Positions 54,563-64,000 of a stretch of DNA of 64,000 bases are shown here, one piece after another. The notes below the pieces were generated by a model. It had not been told where the DNA came from and made no database searches. It saw nothing but the letters and a program-made list of their open reading frames with translations. The position numbers and the translations under genes were made by a program. The stretch comes from Anaspis maculata (Eukaryota; Arthropoda; Insecta; Coleoptera; Scraptiidae), in NCBI GenBank assembly GCA_949128115.1, contig OX421963.1, positions 3,286,001 to 3,350,000 on the forward strand, written 5' to 3'. Each line of letters begins with the position of its first letter. The first letter of the stretch is position 1.

Positions 54563-56662
54563 CGACCATTTGGGAACATATGTTTCACAAAAACTGTGGC
54601 GGAGCGAATAAAAGATACACGATTTGCCTTTCTCTATCTCTCCATTTTCAGTTTATCTTTTCATTCGTAGCATGTTTATTTATCATGTGCTTTCTCAAAC
54701 GTGACTTTAGTTTAGCTCGGTACGAACAATGGTTGCATTGGAACCTGTTGCTTTTTTCATTTGTTTCACCATGTGCCTCCTCAAGTTTGACTTTTCTTTG
54801 GATTTGTACGGACAGTGCTTGCACTGGAACCAGTCAATGTCTTCATTTGTAGCATGTTTATATATTATGTGCCTCCTCAAGTTTGACTTTTCTTTGGATT
54901 TGTACGGACAGTGGTTGCACTGGAACCAGTTAATTTCTTCATTTGTAGCATGTTTATATATAATGTGCCTTCTCAAGGCTGATTTTTCTTTAGATTTGTA
55001 CGAACAATGGTTGCACTGGAACCAGTCGATTTCTTCATCTGTGGCATGTTTATGAATAATGTGCTTTCTCAAGCTTGACCTCAATTTAGCTCGATACGTA
55101 CAGTGGTTGCACCGGAACCCGTTGATTTCTTCATTTGTAGCATGTTTACATATCACGTGACGTTTCAAAGAGAATTTATGTTTAGCCTGGTATGAACAAT
55201 GGTTGCATCGAAACCATTGTATTTCTTCATTCGAAGCATGTTTTAACATGTGCGTTTTCAAGTGTGACGTTCGTTTAGTTCGGTACAAACAGTGGTTGCA
55301 CTGATGAAACACGTCGATTTTTTCTTTTGAATTATAACTATGCGTCGGAATGTTCGATTTTTTCGCTCCAACATCTTCCATGGTCCTTTTTGCAACAGCC
55401 CCATCGAAATCTGGCGTTATCATGCCTTTATCCTCTCCTGTAGTTTCTTGTGGCTCGCCTTTCCGCTTCTCTATTCCGCACAGATCGCAATGTTTCACGA
55501 GAAATAAACTTGAATCCGAATAATATCTGCAGTACTCACACTGATAGCTTTCAATTTCTTCACAAAACGTCTTATTTTCTTCGTTTCCAGTTCCCAGATT
55601 ATGAACTTGTTTGCAATGCTCGTACAATTGGGATTGATAGTAGCTTTTGTAGTCGCAGCAGGTGCAAAGGAATTGATCCGGTTCAACAATAGCATGAAAC
55701 AGTTCGGCAGCATAAACATTCTTGTGATACCTCTGGACGTGGTGGTTGAGTTGAAAAACGGATTCAGTCCGTCGTGAACATTGCGAACAGTTGTATATGT
55801 CAAAAATTTCTGGTAGTTTCAACCTGAAATATAGCACCGAAATGGGACTTAAAAGAAACTGTTTTAAGCATATTATTCACTAGTAACTTACATTTTGGGA
55901 TAATGACGAGGTAAATAGGTACCTAGGTACTTATAACAAATCTGGAAAAGATTTCAGTGAAACGTGAAACGATGCAAGTATCTACGTCTTCCTGTTTGCA
56001 TAAGTAGGAATGCAGAATTGATGTCCTTATAATTAGAAACGACGATACGGCGCTATTAAACGAAGATGCATATCTGATCTAGGAAAAAAGATTTGTGACA
56101 AAAACTTGAAAAAAGAAAGTACGGAAAAAGCATTGCACGGAATAAATATAGCGAGAAAAACAGCAGAAATGAAAACAAGATAAAGGTAAAAATCTGAAGT
56201 GACACTAACCAAGCGTAGACATCTCGCTACACTTTGAATATAATTCGAATAAGTGGATCCGAATAGTGCAATCCACCGCTCTACAGTTTCTCCACTCGAG
56301 ATATATTCATAAAACAATACATATATCGAGGATAATATATTATACAGGTGTCTCAAAAGTACCTAACGCATTCCAAGTCCGGAGCAATACATGGAATCCA
56401 CTCAAGAACACCAGAAAAATATTTGAAAAAATTTATGACGTTTATTTTTGAAGAATACATGCGGGTTCCATGGTTAGAGCTTCGCCCCTCACTCTTTTCG
56501 TTACTCAAAGTGATTTTGGGAAACTGTTTGTGAAAGACTTAGATATCAGTAAAAATTATCAACCACTGGGTGTCACTTAACCTTACTTGAGCTTCACTTT
56601 AAGGTGATTGATAAATCTCAAAAATTCATTTTCCCTCAAAGACGCCAATACATTTTTTCTAT
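54563..56662. repeat. Right arm of inverted duplication carrying a zinc-finger gene
   Basis: The inverse of 49553-51660; see that arm. The outer ends are the ATAG/CTAT at 49553 and 56662. Confidence 0.9.
54707..55893 (-). CDS. C2H2 zinc-finger protein, copy 2 (2 exons)
   Basis: 372 residues predicted. Coding parts are 55893-55892 (AT) and 55823-54707, with the 68-bp intron at 55891-55824 and the same splice-made start codon. Here the alternative downstream Met is Ile, so the spliced ATG is the only near start. Finger layout matches copy 1. I count about 38 amino-acid differences, many in linkers and in fingers 4 and 5 of the C-terminal array. The 7-bp deletion ahead of the stop is shared with copy 1, so it predates the duplication or was spread by conversion. 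Confidence 0.8.
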
Positions 56663-58145
56663 GTAAACGAGAAGAGTCATGTCTTGTTCTAAATTATTTT
56701 AGGGGTCAATGGAATATTTTACACGCATTGTGGAGAGAACTGGGTTTTTGCGATTCATGGCTCACCCTGTAACGTGAGCAGAAATTCAGAGCACACCCAC
56801 TAATTGATAATTTGGGAAAAAATGGCATATTCTTTTTCCAAATAAAAATAGGGAGATGAGTTGAAATTAATTTCGAGAAAAGACGTCGCTCTTCATATGT
56901 TTGGTGTTGGTATTTATAAACAAAATCCTTTGTAAAATGGGTAATGGCTGAGTCTTCAAAAATTTTGCACTGTTTTGTTTGACACCCCGCAGAAAATTTA
57001 TTTGTTTTTTTTTCCATATTTTGCAGAACTTGGCTCCGACAGCTGAAGAATGGAGCTATCAGCCAGTCTAAACATATCTAAAATATATTACCAAAATACA
57101 TATTTCACGATTAATTTAAGTTTTTGTTTCTTTGGATTTTTTCCAGAAAAATACTAACCAACCGCGAGTTTTCATTGAGCAGTTTATAGTGTGAATGCAG
57201 CTTCAATCCTCCAGCTTGCGAGCCGAGAGCGACGATTCAAGTAGCCTCCAATGTGTAAATTAGTCTTTGTTTTGTTTGATGTTTTGTATCGGGTTTCCTG
57301 GTGTAGGAAGTGATATAGTTTACACGAGTGAGATGTATGGGTTGAGCCGCTTGCGGCGAGTGCAGAAACCCCATGAGTGTAATCAAATCAAATCAAATCG
57401 ATTGAATCGAATCAAAGTCGTACTTCAATTGAATGGGCTACAATCTTTATTGTCAATCTTTAGATGTCGTGAACAATTACAGTCGAATGTCCGATTTAAT
57501 CTAATTTCACGAAGCAAGTTACATGTTTTTTTTTTTAACCTGTACATATGCTTCCGAGTATGCTTCCAATTGGCAGTGCTCTAATTTCTTTCTCTATGCG
57601 GTCAACCCTCTTTCGGATGAGATTTGAATTAATCAGTGCGTTAACTTGTAAGCTTACAAGTATTAGGAGTAAGATTTTAGACGCGCGAAAAATAGTTCAA
57701 CCAGGTAAGGTATTGCGAAATAAACAAACACAGAACTTGACGTCAGGAGCGTACGAGGCGAACGCTCTGGCTTCACAAAGAACGTGAGAAGATGGCGCCC
57801 ATGAACTATGCTTAACAGAAGCAACATTTACCCGACCAAGAGGGGTGATCAACAGGTAGCTCCCGACGACAGGACGGACTTGACGCGACCCGTCTGGAAA
57901 GATGCTCGCTTGTAGTGTTTCGCCCTATTTTATTTTAATATTTTAGCATGTTTTTATTATAAGCGCGTCTGTAGCTTTCAAAATTTGTATATGTTCGAAT
58001 TCTTGGAATGTGGCGAGGAGAACCCCATGGCCTCCTGGCCTTGCGGTTTGATTTTACGACGTTAGGAGACGTGCTTTTCTGTCGACCGATAGTAGACCGC
58101 GAGGGAAGTGTCTTGTAGGGACCTAGCGCTGGGCGCACGAAATGC
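56663..58145. other. Unassigned sequence between the zinc-finger duplication and Harbinger remnant
   Basis: It includes a terminus-like TTCATGGCTCACCCTG ending at 56768, an AATCA-rich run at 57376-57420, and a GC-richer tract (57720-58140) of unknown kind. No gene was recognised. Confidence 0.4.
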
Positions 58146-58146
58146 G

Positions 58147-58473
58147 AGAGGCCTCACTTATGGAAATTTAACAGCCCAACAACAACAATACAACAAGAAA
58201 TTTTGTCAAACCCGAGTGAAAATAGAAAACGCTTTTGGCTTGTTGAAACGGAGGTTTAGACAACTTACTAGATTGGATTCAAAATATGTCAATACAATGA
58301 CAAAATTCGTAATTTCTTGTTGTGTACTGCATAATATTTGTTTGAACTTGGACGATATTTGCAATGACGATCATATGGAACCTGATGGTGGTACTACAGG
58401 TGGTAATGATAACAATCAAAGTGAAAGGCGAAAAGGTGAAAGAAAAAGAGACCAAATTGCAGGAATGTTTTGA
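58147..58473 (+). pseudogene. PIF/Harbinger transposase, C-terminal fragment (HARBI1-like)
   Basis: The frame reads LTYGNLTAQQQQYNKKF, then RVKIENAFGLLKRRFRQL, then VISCCVLHNICL, ending at a stop at 58473. This is the end of the DDE_Tnp_4 fold; the Glu of IENAFG is the expected third catalytic acid. Everything before about residue 1 of this piece, including the HTH and the two Asp residues, is missing, so the gene is 5'-truncated. Its Myb/SANT partner is on the opposite strand 3 kb away, a usual Harbinger layout. Other elements have inserted between them. Confidence 0.8.
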
Positions 58474-58588
58474 TATTAATTCATTCCAAAATTCAGTAGG
58501 TTGTCAGAATAAATGATATATTTTTAAATAATAAACATGATTGCACAAACATTGGGTGAATACTTTTGAACTGTCACTCCATAAACAC

Positions 58589-60952
58589 ATCCCTGTTAGA
58601 AATGCCATATAGAAATTGTATTTGCTCCCCATATGTTTCTATCTGAACTTATAGGAATCTATATGAAGGGTTAGTTCTATATGTTATTGAGCTTACAGGC
58701 TTTTATATGAACAAATAAATATTAATCCTTTATTTGGAATTACAAAATAAATGTAATAGGTCTCTAACTATATGAAAAATTCTCATCACACTGAAATCGT
58801 ATAAATTCATATAGAATTGTATTTGGAAATACCTATGAGGAATATACTAATCCAATTCTATTTGAAAATGCAAATAGAATTAAATTATTTTGGAATTGCC
58901 GAGGACTGCCGAAAATGCAGATTCCCTACTGTCGGCTCTACTTCGCCGAAGCCGAAGTATCAAGTATCTGTGCCGCCCATGCCGCCGTTGCGTTTCGTCG
59001 GTTTTGTCATCCTTGGGTTTTGTTTGTTAACGGTCAAAAGTCAAAACCAGGTCAAAACGTGTGTGCTTCCGCTCTGTGGACTCTGTGCTTCCTTAGCGTG
59101 TGTGGTTGGTGTGCACTGTGCAACAGTTTTTATTGCTGTTAGTTTTTTTGGCATCTTTGATTTTTGTGTCTGCTTTGGTTTATGCTCATTGCAAAATGTT
59201 ATTTTATAGTGAGACCTATTCGAGGGTCCTGCCCTGTCAAGGCCGTCATCGTCATTTTTGCGTACGTAAGATTCATCGAGGATACCTAATTGCAAGTGCA
59301 TCGTTCCGACCTCCCACATACGGAGATTCGATGAGAAAAACGTTAATTTTTCCAAGAAATATATGGTGAAATTCGAAAACAAATATCTTCAAGCCACAAT
59401 TACTCATGTGGGAGGTAACACCTGAACTAGTGCAATTGGATCTTTTTCATTAAGTCATGTTTATCGGTTTTTAGAAAGTGAGAAGGAGATTAGGGAATTG
59501 ATTACAAAAAAAGGATGAGTATACCCCCATTGAAGCAACTTGTCTCCGACTTTATTTGGAATTCATAATACAGATCCGTATGTGATATTCATGCAAGAGA
59601 CCTATTTGCAATTCCCTATGTGCTATTTGATAATAGGAGTTCATATGTAATACCATATAGAAATGTATTGGCTTTTCCATTTCACGTCGAATCTATCAGC
59701 ATTCCCAAATAGGAGCCCCATATGATTCTATAGGCTGTGTAATACAATTAGCAAATAAGATTCCTGTAGGTTTCTATACCGGGTGATCATTTGAAAACTA
59801 TCCACCTGCAATAACTCCAGATTCCTAGTCAATATTTCTTCGAGCAAAAACAGGTCGATTTTTATATCGAGGGGGACATCTAAAACATACATTGGAAAAT
59901 TTCTATCTTCAGCCCCCTCGCCCCCACCCATCCCAAAAATAAAATTTCAAATGACACTACTTACCTTGCGATACATCAAATTGAAGGAAATTGAATTATC
60001 TTTTCGAAAAAAATATTTTTAAATTTTTGAACTTTAACCCCCTTCTCCCTAAAAATTCTCTGAGTCTCCCTTTCAATATTCTGGACCCCTCAATTCTCTT
60101 CAGTTTAGTCAGCATCATCCTGAATAGCTTTAAAGAAGAGAATTTTTGGTGGAAAAAGTGCCACCCAAATTGACCTCATTGCTCTCCCCCACCTCAACTT
60201 CAAAATTTAACAAAATACTACCCACTTTGTGATATATCAAATTGAAGGAAATTAAATTCTCTTTCTGAAAACAATTATTTAAAAATTCTCAACCCCTCCC
60301 CCATTTAACTGGGCATTTAGAGTATTTTAGTAGAAAAATGGGGGTTTTAATAATTTTGGAAAAATTGTGTTCAGGGAGAGAATTCAATTCCCTTTAATTT
60401 GATGTATCACAAAGTAGGTATTGTCAATTTAGATTTTTAAGGTGAGGAGGGGGGAGCGAAGGGGGGAATTTGGGTGGCACTTTTTCCATGGAAAATTTTC
60501 TCTTCCGATGCTGTGCAGGATGACGTTGACTGCATTGAAGAGAATTGAGAGGTCAAGAATATTTATTTGGACACTCAGAGAATTTAGGGGGGAAGAGGGG
60601 TGGGGTTAAAAATTTTAGAAATATTTTTTCAGAAAGAGAATTTAATTCTGTTGAATTTATTGTATCGCAAAATAGGTAGTGTCATTTGAAATTTCTAAGT
60701 TGGGGTAGGTGGGGGCGAGGGGGCCAAAGATAGAAAATAGCTAATGTATGTTTTAGATGTCCCCCTCGATATAAAAATCGACCTGTTTTTGCTCGAAGAC
60801 ATTTTCACTAGGAATCGGGAGTTATTGCAGGTGGATAGTTTTCAAATGATCACCCGGTATACAAATTGCAAATGCACTAACCGTATACAGAACATATAGG
60901 AATCATATAATTTTTTTTTAATAGGATTTTATATGAAATTTCCGGCAGGGAT
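58589..60952. mobile_element. 2.36-kb element with ATCCCTG ends and CATATAG-rich subterminal repeats
   Basis: Left ATCCCTGTTAGAAATGCCATATA and right TATATGAAATTTCCGGCAGGGAT are diverged inverted ends. Both flanks repeat CATATAGGAATC-like words. It lies inside the Harbinger remnant and contains a palindromic element and a GC-richer tract (58905-59400) with no recognised protein. Confidence 0.55.
59779..60857. mobile_element. TA-flanked CCGGGTGATC palindromic element, copy 2
   Basis: 1079 bp with the ends CCGGGTGATCATTTGAAAAC and its inverse, TA on both sides. The same family as 23468-24897, without the SINE. Arms share GAGGGGGACATCTAAAACAT and the inverse ATGTTTTAGATGTCCCCCTC. Confidence 0.85.
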
Positions 60953-60959
60953 ACTATGG

Positions 60960-61126
60960 GTGGGTTTAGTCAGCTTACTTAGCCGTACGGTTTCAATTTT
61001 AGCCGTAAACGTGACATTTCCCAATGGTTCTTGTGGCACAACGCATGGCATGAGAACCAATGAGTGATGCTGGGCTTACGGCTAAAATTAAAACCAGCGC
61101 GGCTGAATAAGCTGACTCAACCCACC
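60960..61126. mobile_element. 167-bp MITE-like inverted repeat
   Basis: GGTGGGTTTAGTCAGCTTA and TAAGCTGACTCAACCCACC are inverted ends with one mismatch. Inner words pair too (TTTTAGCCGTAA against TTACGGCTAAAA). Confidence 0.7.
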
Positions 61127-61292
61127 TTATCACAACAACTACAATAATAATAATTCTTCGCTTGAGTTACTGTCTCTCAGTGCAGCAATTATATTATTTT
61201 CAATTTCTTTGAAAATATTCATTTTTTCTTGGTGCCTCCGTTGCTTATTTTCCTTCCTTCCTTTGTGCATTCCAAATGCAATAATGGTGGGT

Positions 61293-61971
61293 TTATTTTT
61301 TTTTCACAGCCACTGGGACATTCTTATTATGCAGCCTTTTCTTCACCACCGAATTCCCACTCCTCATTATCTCTGGTTCCACACTGTCGTCTATTGCCCT
61401 AATGGCATCCAGTTCCTCTTCAAACGGCACTTCTTCTCTTCTGCTCCCTGATGTTCTATTGTTGTCTACGGAAGTCTTTTTTCGTTTTAAAATTGTTTTA
61501 TACCTGTTTTCAACCTGCTGTGCAGATTTGAATTAGAGTGTTGGCTATGTGGTACCACATTCGTTTTTTATTTTTAAAACGTTTCAATGGTCCTACTTCA
61601 TCTAGGTACGTTTTGTACATATCTAACAGCATTCTTATGGAAGCAGCACTCCAGTCTGTGGGACTACTACCAGATTCGCTTGAATCAAAATCCAAATGTA
61701 TTGCAGTAGACTGTGGATAATAATCAATGGGTAGTGGTGTTGTAGAGTGCAGGTTAGGTTGTGGTGTCCCACTTCGTGCCATCAATTCCTCTACAGCTAC
61801 TCGCTCTTGAGTCTTTGGAGGGACGTAGCCAGTATGCACCAGTTTACCTGAATTATTGCAAATAATTACATGATGCTAAAGAATATTAATTCATACACTT
61901 GATATGTACTCACCATCTATTACAGAGAACGTTTTCAATGCCCCGTTGGACTTACTCGCTTTGGGTTTCAT
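61293..61971 (-). pseudogene. Harbinger-associated Myb/SANT-like DNA-binding protein, frameshifted
   Basis: Exon 1 (61971-61914) starts MKPKASKSNG and ends at G/GTGAGT; a 66-bp intron follows; exon 2 starts at 61847. Exon 2 carries the first Myb/SANT helices (DWSAASIRMLLDMYKTYLDE, then RFKNKKRMWYHIANTL). At about 61541 the frame shifts, and the domain resumes in another frame as SAQQVENRYKTILKRKK, then PFEEELDAI, up to a stop at 61295-61293. In intact elements this protein helps the transposase bind the transposon ends. As it stands, the third helix is cut off after a few wrong residues, so it is probably dead. Confidence 0.75.
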
Positions 61972-62034
61972 AAACGAGGATCGCAGACGAGACGTCTTCA
62001 GTCTCACGTCAGTTAGCCCAGGCGCCAGGGAAAA

Positions 62035-63619
62035 CAATAAGGAAATAATTGTTTCCTGGCTGGAAACTAGCTTAAAACGATCTGTGTAGCTCAGGTTTTG
62101 ACATACTAGTTTCCCCCCTTCCGGAAATGTCGGCTTCATGTCGCCATCATCAACAAGAAGTGCAACAGCGTGGTGTTTGCCGAATATCTTAATTTTGGGT
62201 CATCTGACAGCAAAAGATGTAAGGAGTCAAATCAATTTTCTACGACCTATGGTCTTTGAGATAGAGCTTCTGGAAGCGAGAGTCATTGTCGTGAAAGCAC
62301 CATGGCCACTTGACTCGAAAAACTAAAATGTCGATGTGTCAAAAAAAATTTCAAAATGAGATTACTCGAGAATTCTTCATGTTATAGTTGCGGTGATGGT
62401 CTTAAACTCTTCCTCTTGAACCGTAGATTACGAATATTGAAAAGTCAAAAACGTCACATTGTACATATACAGGGTGTACTATGGGAATCAAATCAGAACA
62501 GAGAAGTTTGACATATTTCTTCGATTTAGTCTATGCGAAACTCTAAGCACTTATGACGAGTCCAATATCAATATGCATTGCTCTGTGAGCTTCACTTGAT
62601 ACACTTAAGAAGTGGTCAGCTCACAGCCTCCCTGTAAAATGTTTTGAAGGCCCTCTGAAATCATCAAAATTTACAGTAGCAAGAAATGTATGTAACAGTA
62701 TATTATATACCAAGGAACCAAAGTGACTGTTTGATCCCTTGCTAATATAAAGCTGTGAGCTTTACTGTAAAATGTTTTGAAGGCCCTCTGAAATCATCAA
62801 AATATTAAAAATTTACAGTACCAAGGAATGTATATAACAGTATATTGTATACCAAGGGACCAAAGTGAATTTTTAATTTGGGGATTTGGACCCAAAGGGC
62901 CCTCGAGCAACAAACTTCACCCAAGGGATCAAAAATTCACTTTGGTTCCTTGGTATATAATATACTGTTACATACATTTCTTGCTACTGTAAATTTTAAC
63001 CACTTCTTTAGTGTATTAAGTGAAGCTTATAGAGCAAGTTCATATTGATATTGGACTCGTGTTAGGTGCTTAGAGTGTCGCATATAGGCTAAATCGAAGA
63101 AATATAAAAATCTCTCTGATCTGATTTGATTTCCTCAGTACGCCCTGTATATGTACAATGTGACGTTTTTGACTTTCCTATATTCGTAATCAACGGTTCA
63201 AGAGAAAGAGTTTGAAACCATCACCGCAACTATAGCATGAAGGATTCTCGAGAAATCTCATTTTGAAATTTTTTTGTCACATCGACATTTCAGTTTTTCG
63301 AGTCAAGTGGCCATGGAGCTTTTACGACAATGCCTCTCACTTCCAGAAGCTCTATCTCAAAAACCATAAGTCACAGAAAGGTCATTTAAAAACTACTCCG
63401 TAGGGAATTTCATTGGTTTTAAAATGACTTCCTACATCTTTTGCTGTCAGATGGCCCAAAATCAAGATATTCGGCAAAAACCACGCTGGTGCACTTCTTG
63501 TTGATGATGGCGACATGACGACGACATTTCCGAAAGGGGGGAAATTAGTATGTCAGAACCTAAGCCACACGGATCGTTTTAAGCTAGTTTCCAGCCAGGA
63601 AACAATTATTTCCTTATTG
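62035..63619. mobile_element. Palindrome, site 5 (outer arms)
   Basis: Left CAATAAGGAAATAATTG and right CAATTATTTCCTTATTG begin and end the arms; CATGGCCACT at 62301 mirrors 63306-63315, centre 62808. Roughly 7% of bases differ in the part compared. It lies beside exon 1 of the Myb/SANT pseudogene. Confidence 0.8.
62470..63147. mobile_element. 678-bp TA-flanked CAGGGTG palindromic element, nested in site 5
   Basis: The ends CAGGGTGTACT and AGTACGCCCTG have TA outside. Centre 62808.5, the same as the outer arms. Arms differ at roughly 13% of the bases compared. Confidence 0.75.
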
Positions 63620-64000
63620 ACCATATTATTTATTCAGAGCGCAGTCGCAGATCGGGGAGAGAGACAACCACATGTGCTGGGTTGAAACTCCCATAAGAAT
63701 ATGCATGTTGAATGACTTTGTAAAATGATCAATTCAAGGTGCAAATTGACAATTTCAACGAATGTATAACATAATAGCAAGTGTGTAAAAAGAAACACCT
63801 GATCTACTTTTCACCATAATGAAATGGAAAATCTTGCTGTGAAGTTTATGCGAAGCAATTTAGAATGGGGTTTTTGAATCCAAAACAATTTCAAATTACC
63901 CGCCATATTTTATTGCACAACTTCCGCTAACGAGAATTTTGACAGCGCTTGAAAGCGAACCGAGCGTCAGCCGTCACGTAATAGTATGGTTAAAAATGTT
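63620..64000. other. Unassigned sequence at right edge
   Basis: AT-rich, with no recognised exon or repeat. Confidence 0.4.

Noticed and set aside
57267..57787. Possible second LTR (AATAAA on minus strand near 57450)
   Set aside because: No TG..CA ends or target duplication could be found.
42870..64000. Catalytic exons of Trh
   Set aside because: I looked for aromatic-hydroxylase core motifs on the plus strand and recognised none; short exons could have been missed.

Overview
This is about 64 kb of AT-rich nuclear DNA from an animal, almost certainly an insect. The reasons are split genes with short consensus introns, two recognisable nervous-system genes, C2H2 zinc-finger genes, PIF/Harbinger remnants, a tRNA-headed SINE, a solo LTR and a very large load of short repeats. 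I cannot fix the order of insect. No bacterial-type operon, CRISPR array or rRNA gene is present.

Host genes. On the minus strand, four exons between 20449 and 262 encode the N-terminal 256 residues of a JNK-interacting protein (JIP1/Aplip1 type) up to the start of its SH3 domain; the gene continues past the left edge. Its second intron is 19 kb and packed with repeats, while its other introns are 106 and 151 bp. On the plus strand a TATA promoter at 34904 leads into exon 1 (34988-35095) and exon 2 (42529-42868) of a tryptophan hydroxylase (Trh), covering the N-terminus and the ACT regulatory domain; no catalytic exon was recognised before the right edge. Splice phases match at every junction in both genes.

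Duplicated zinc-finger gene. Two copies of a C2H2 gene lie head-to-head in an inverted duplication with arms of about 2.1 kb (49553-51660 and 54563-56662). Both share the same 68-bp intron, a start codon that exists only after splicing, and the same 7-bp deletion, which breaks finger 6 and puts a seventh finger out of frame.

Repeats. Most of the window is palindromic. At least a dozen long inverted-repeat elements, mostly 0.7-2.2 kb, occur, many ending in C(A/C)GGGTG next to TA. In five places several such elements are nested around one shared centre, to within a base in the clearest cases. Mirror-image satellite arrays flank two regions (2.1-6.5 kb, and 32.3-39.4 kb, which encloses Trh exon 1). 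Other elements are an intact SINE with a 13-bp target duplication, a TA element with an empty-site paralogue, a TTAA-flanked MITE, a 519-bp solo LTR with a 4-bp duplication, and a broken Harbinger pair (transposase C-terminus and Myb/SANT protein).

The genes do not form one pathway. The common theme is neuronal genes whose introns carry long palindromes that would be transcribed as hairpins.
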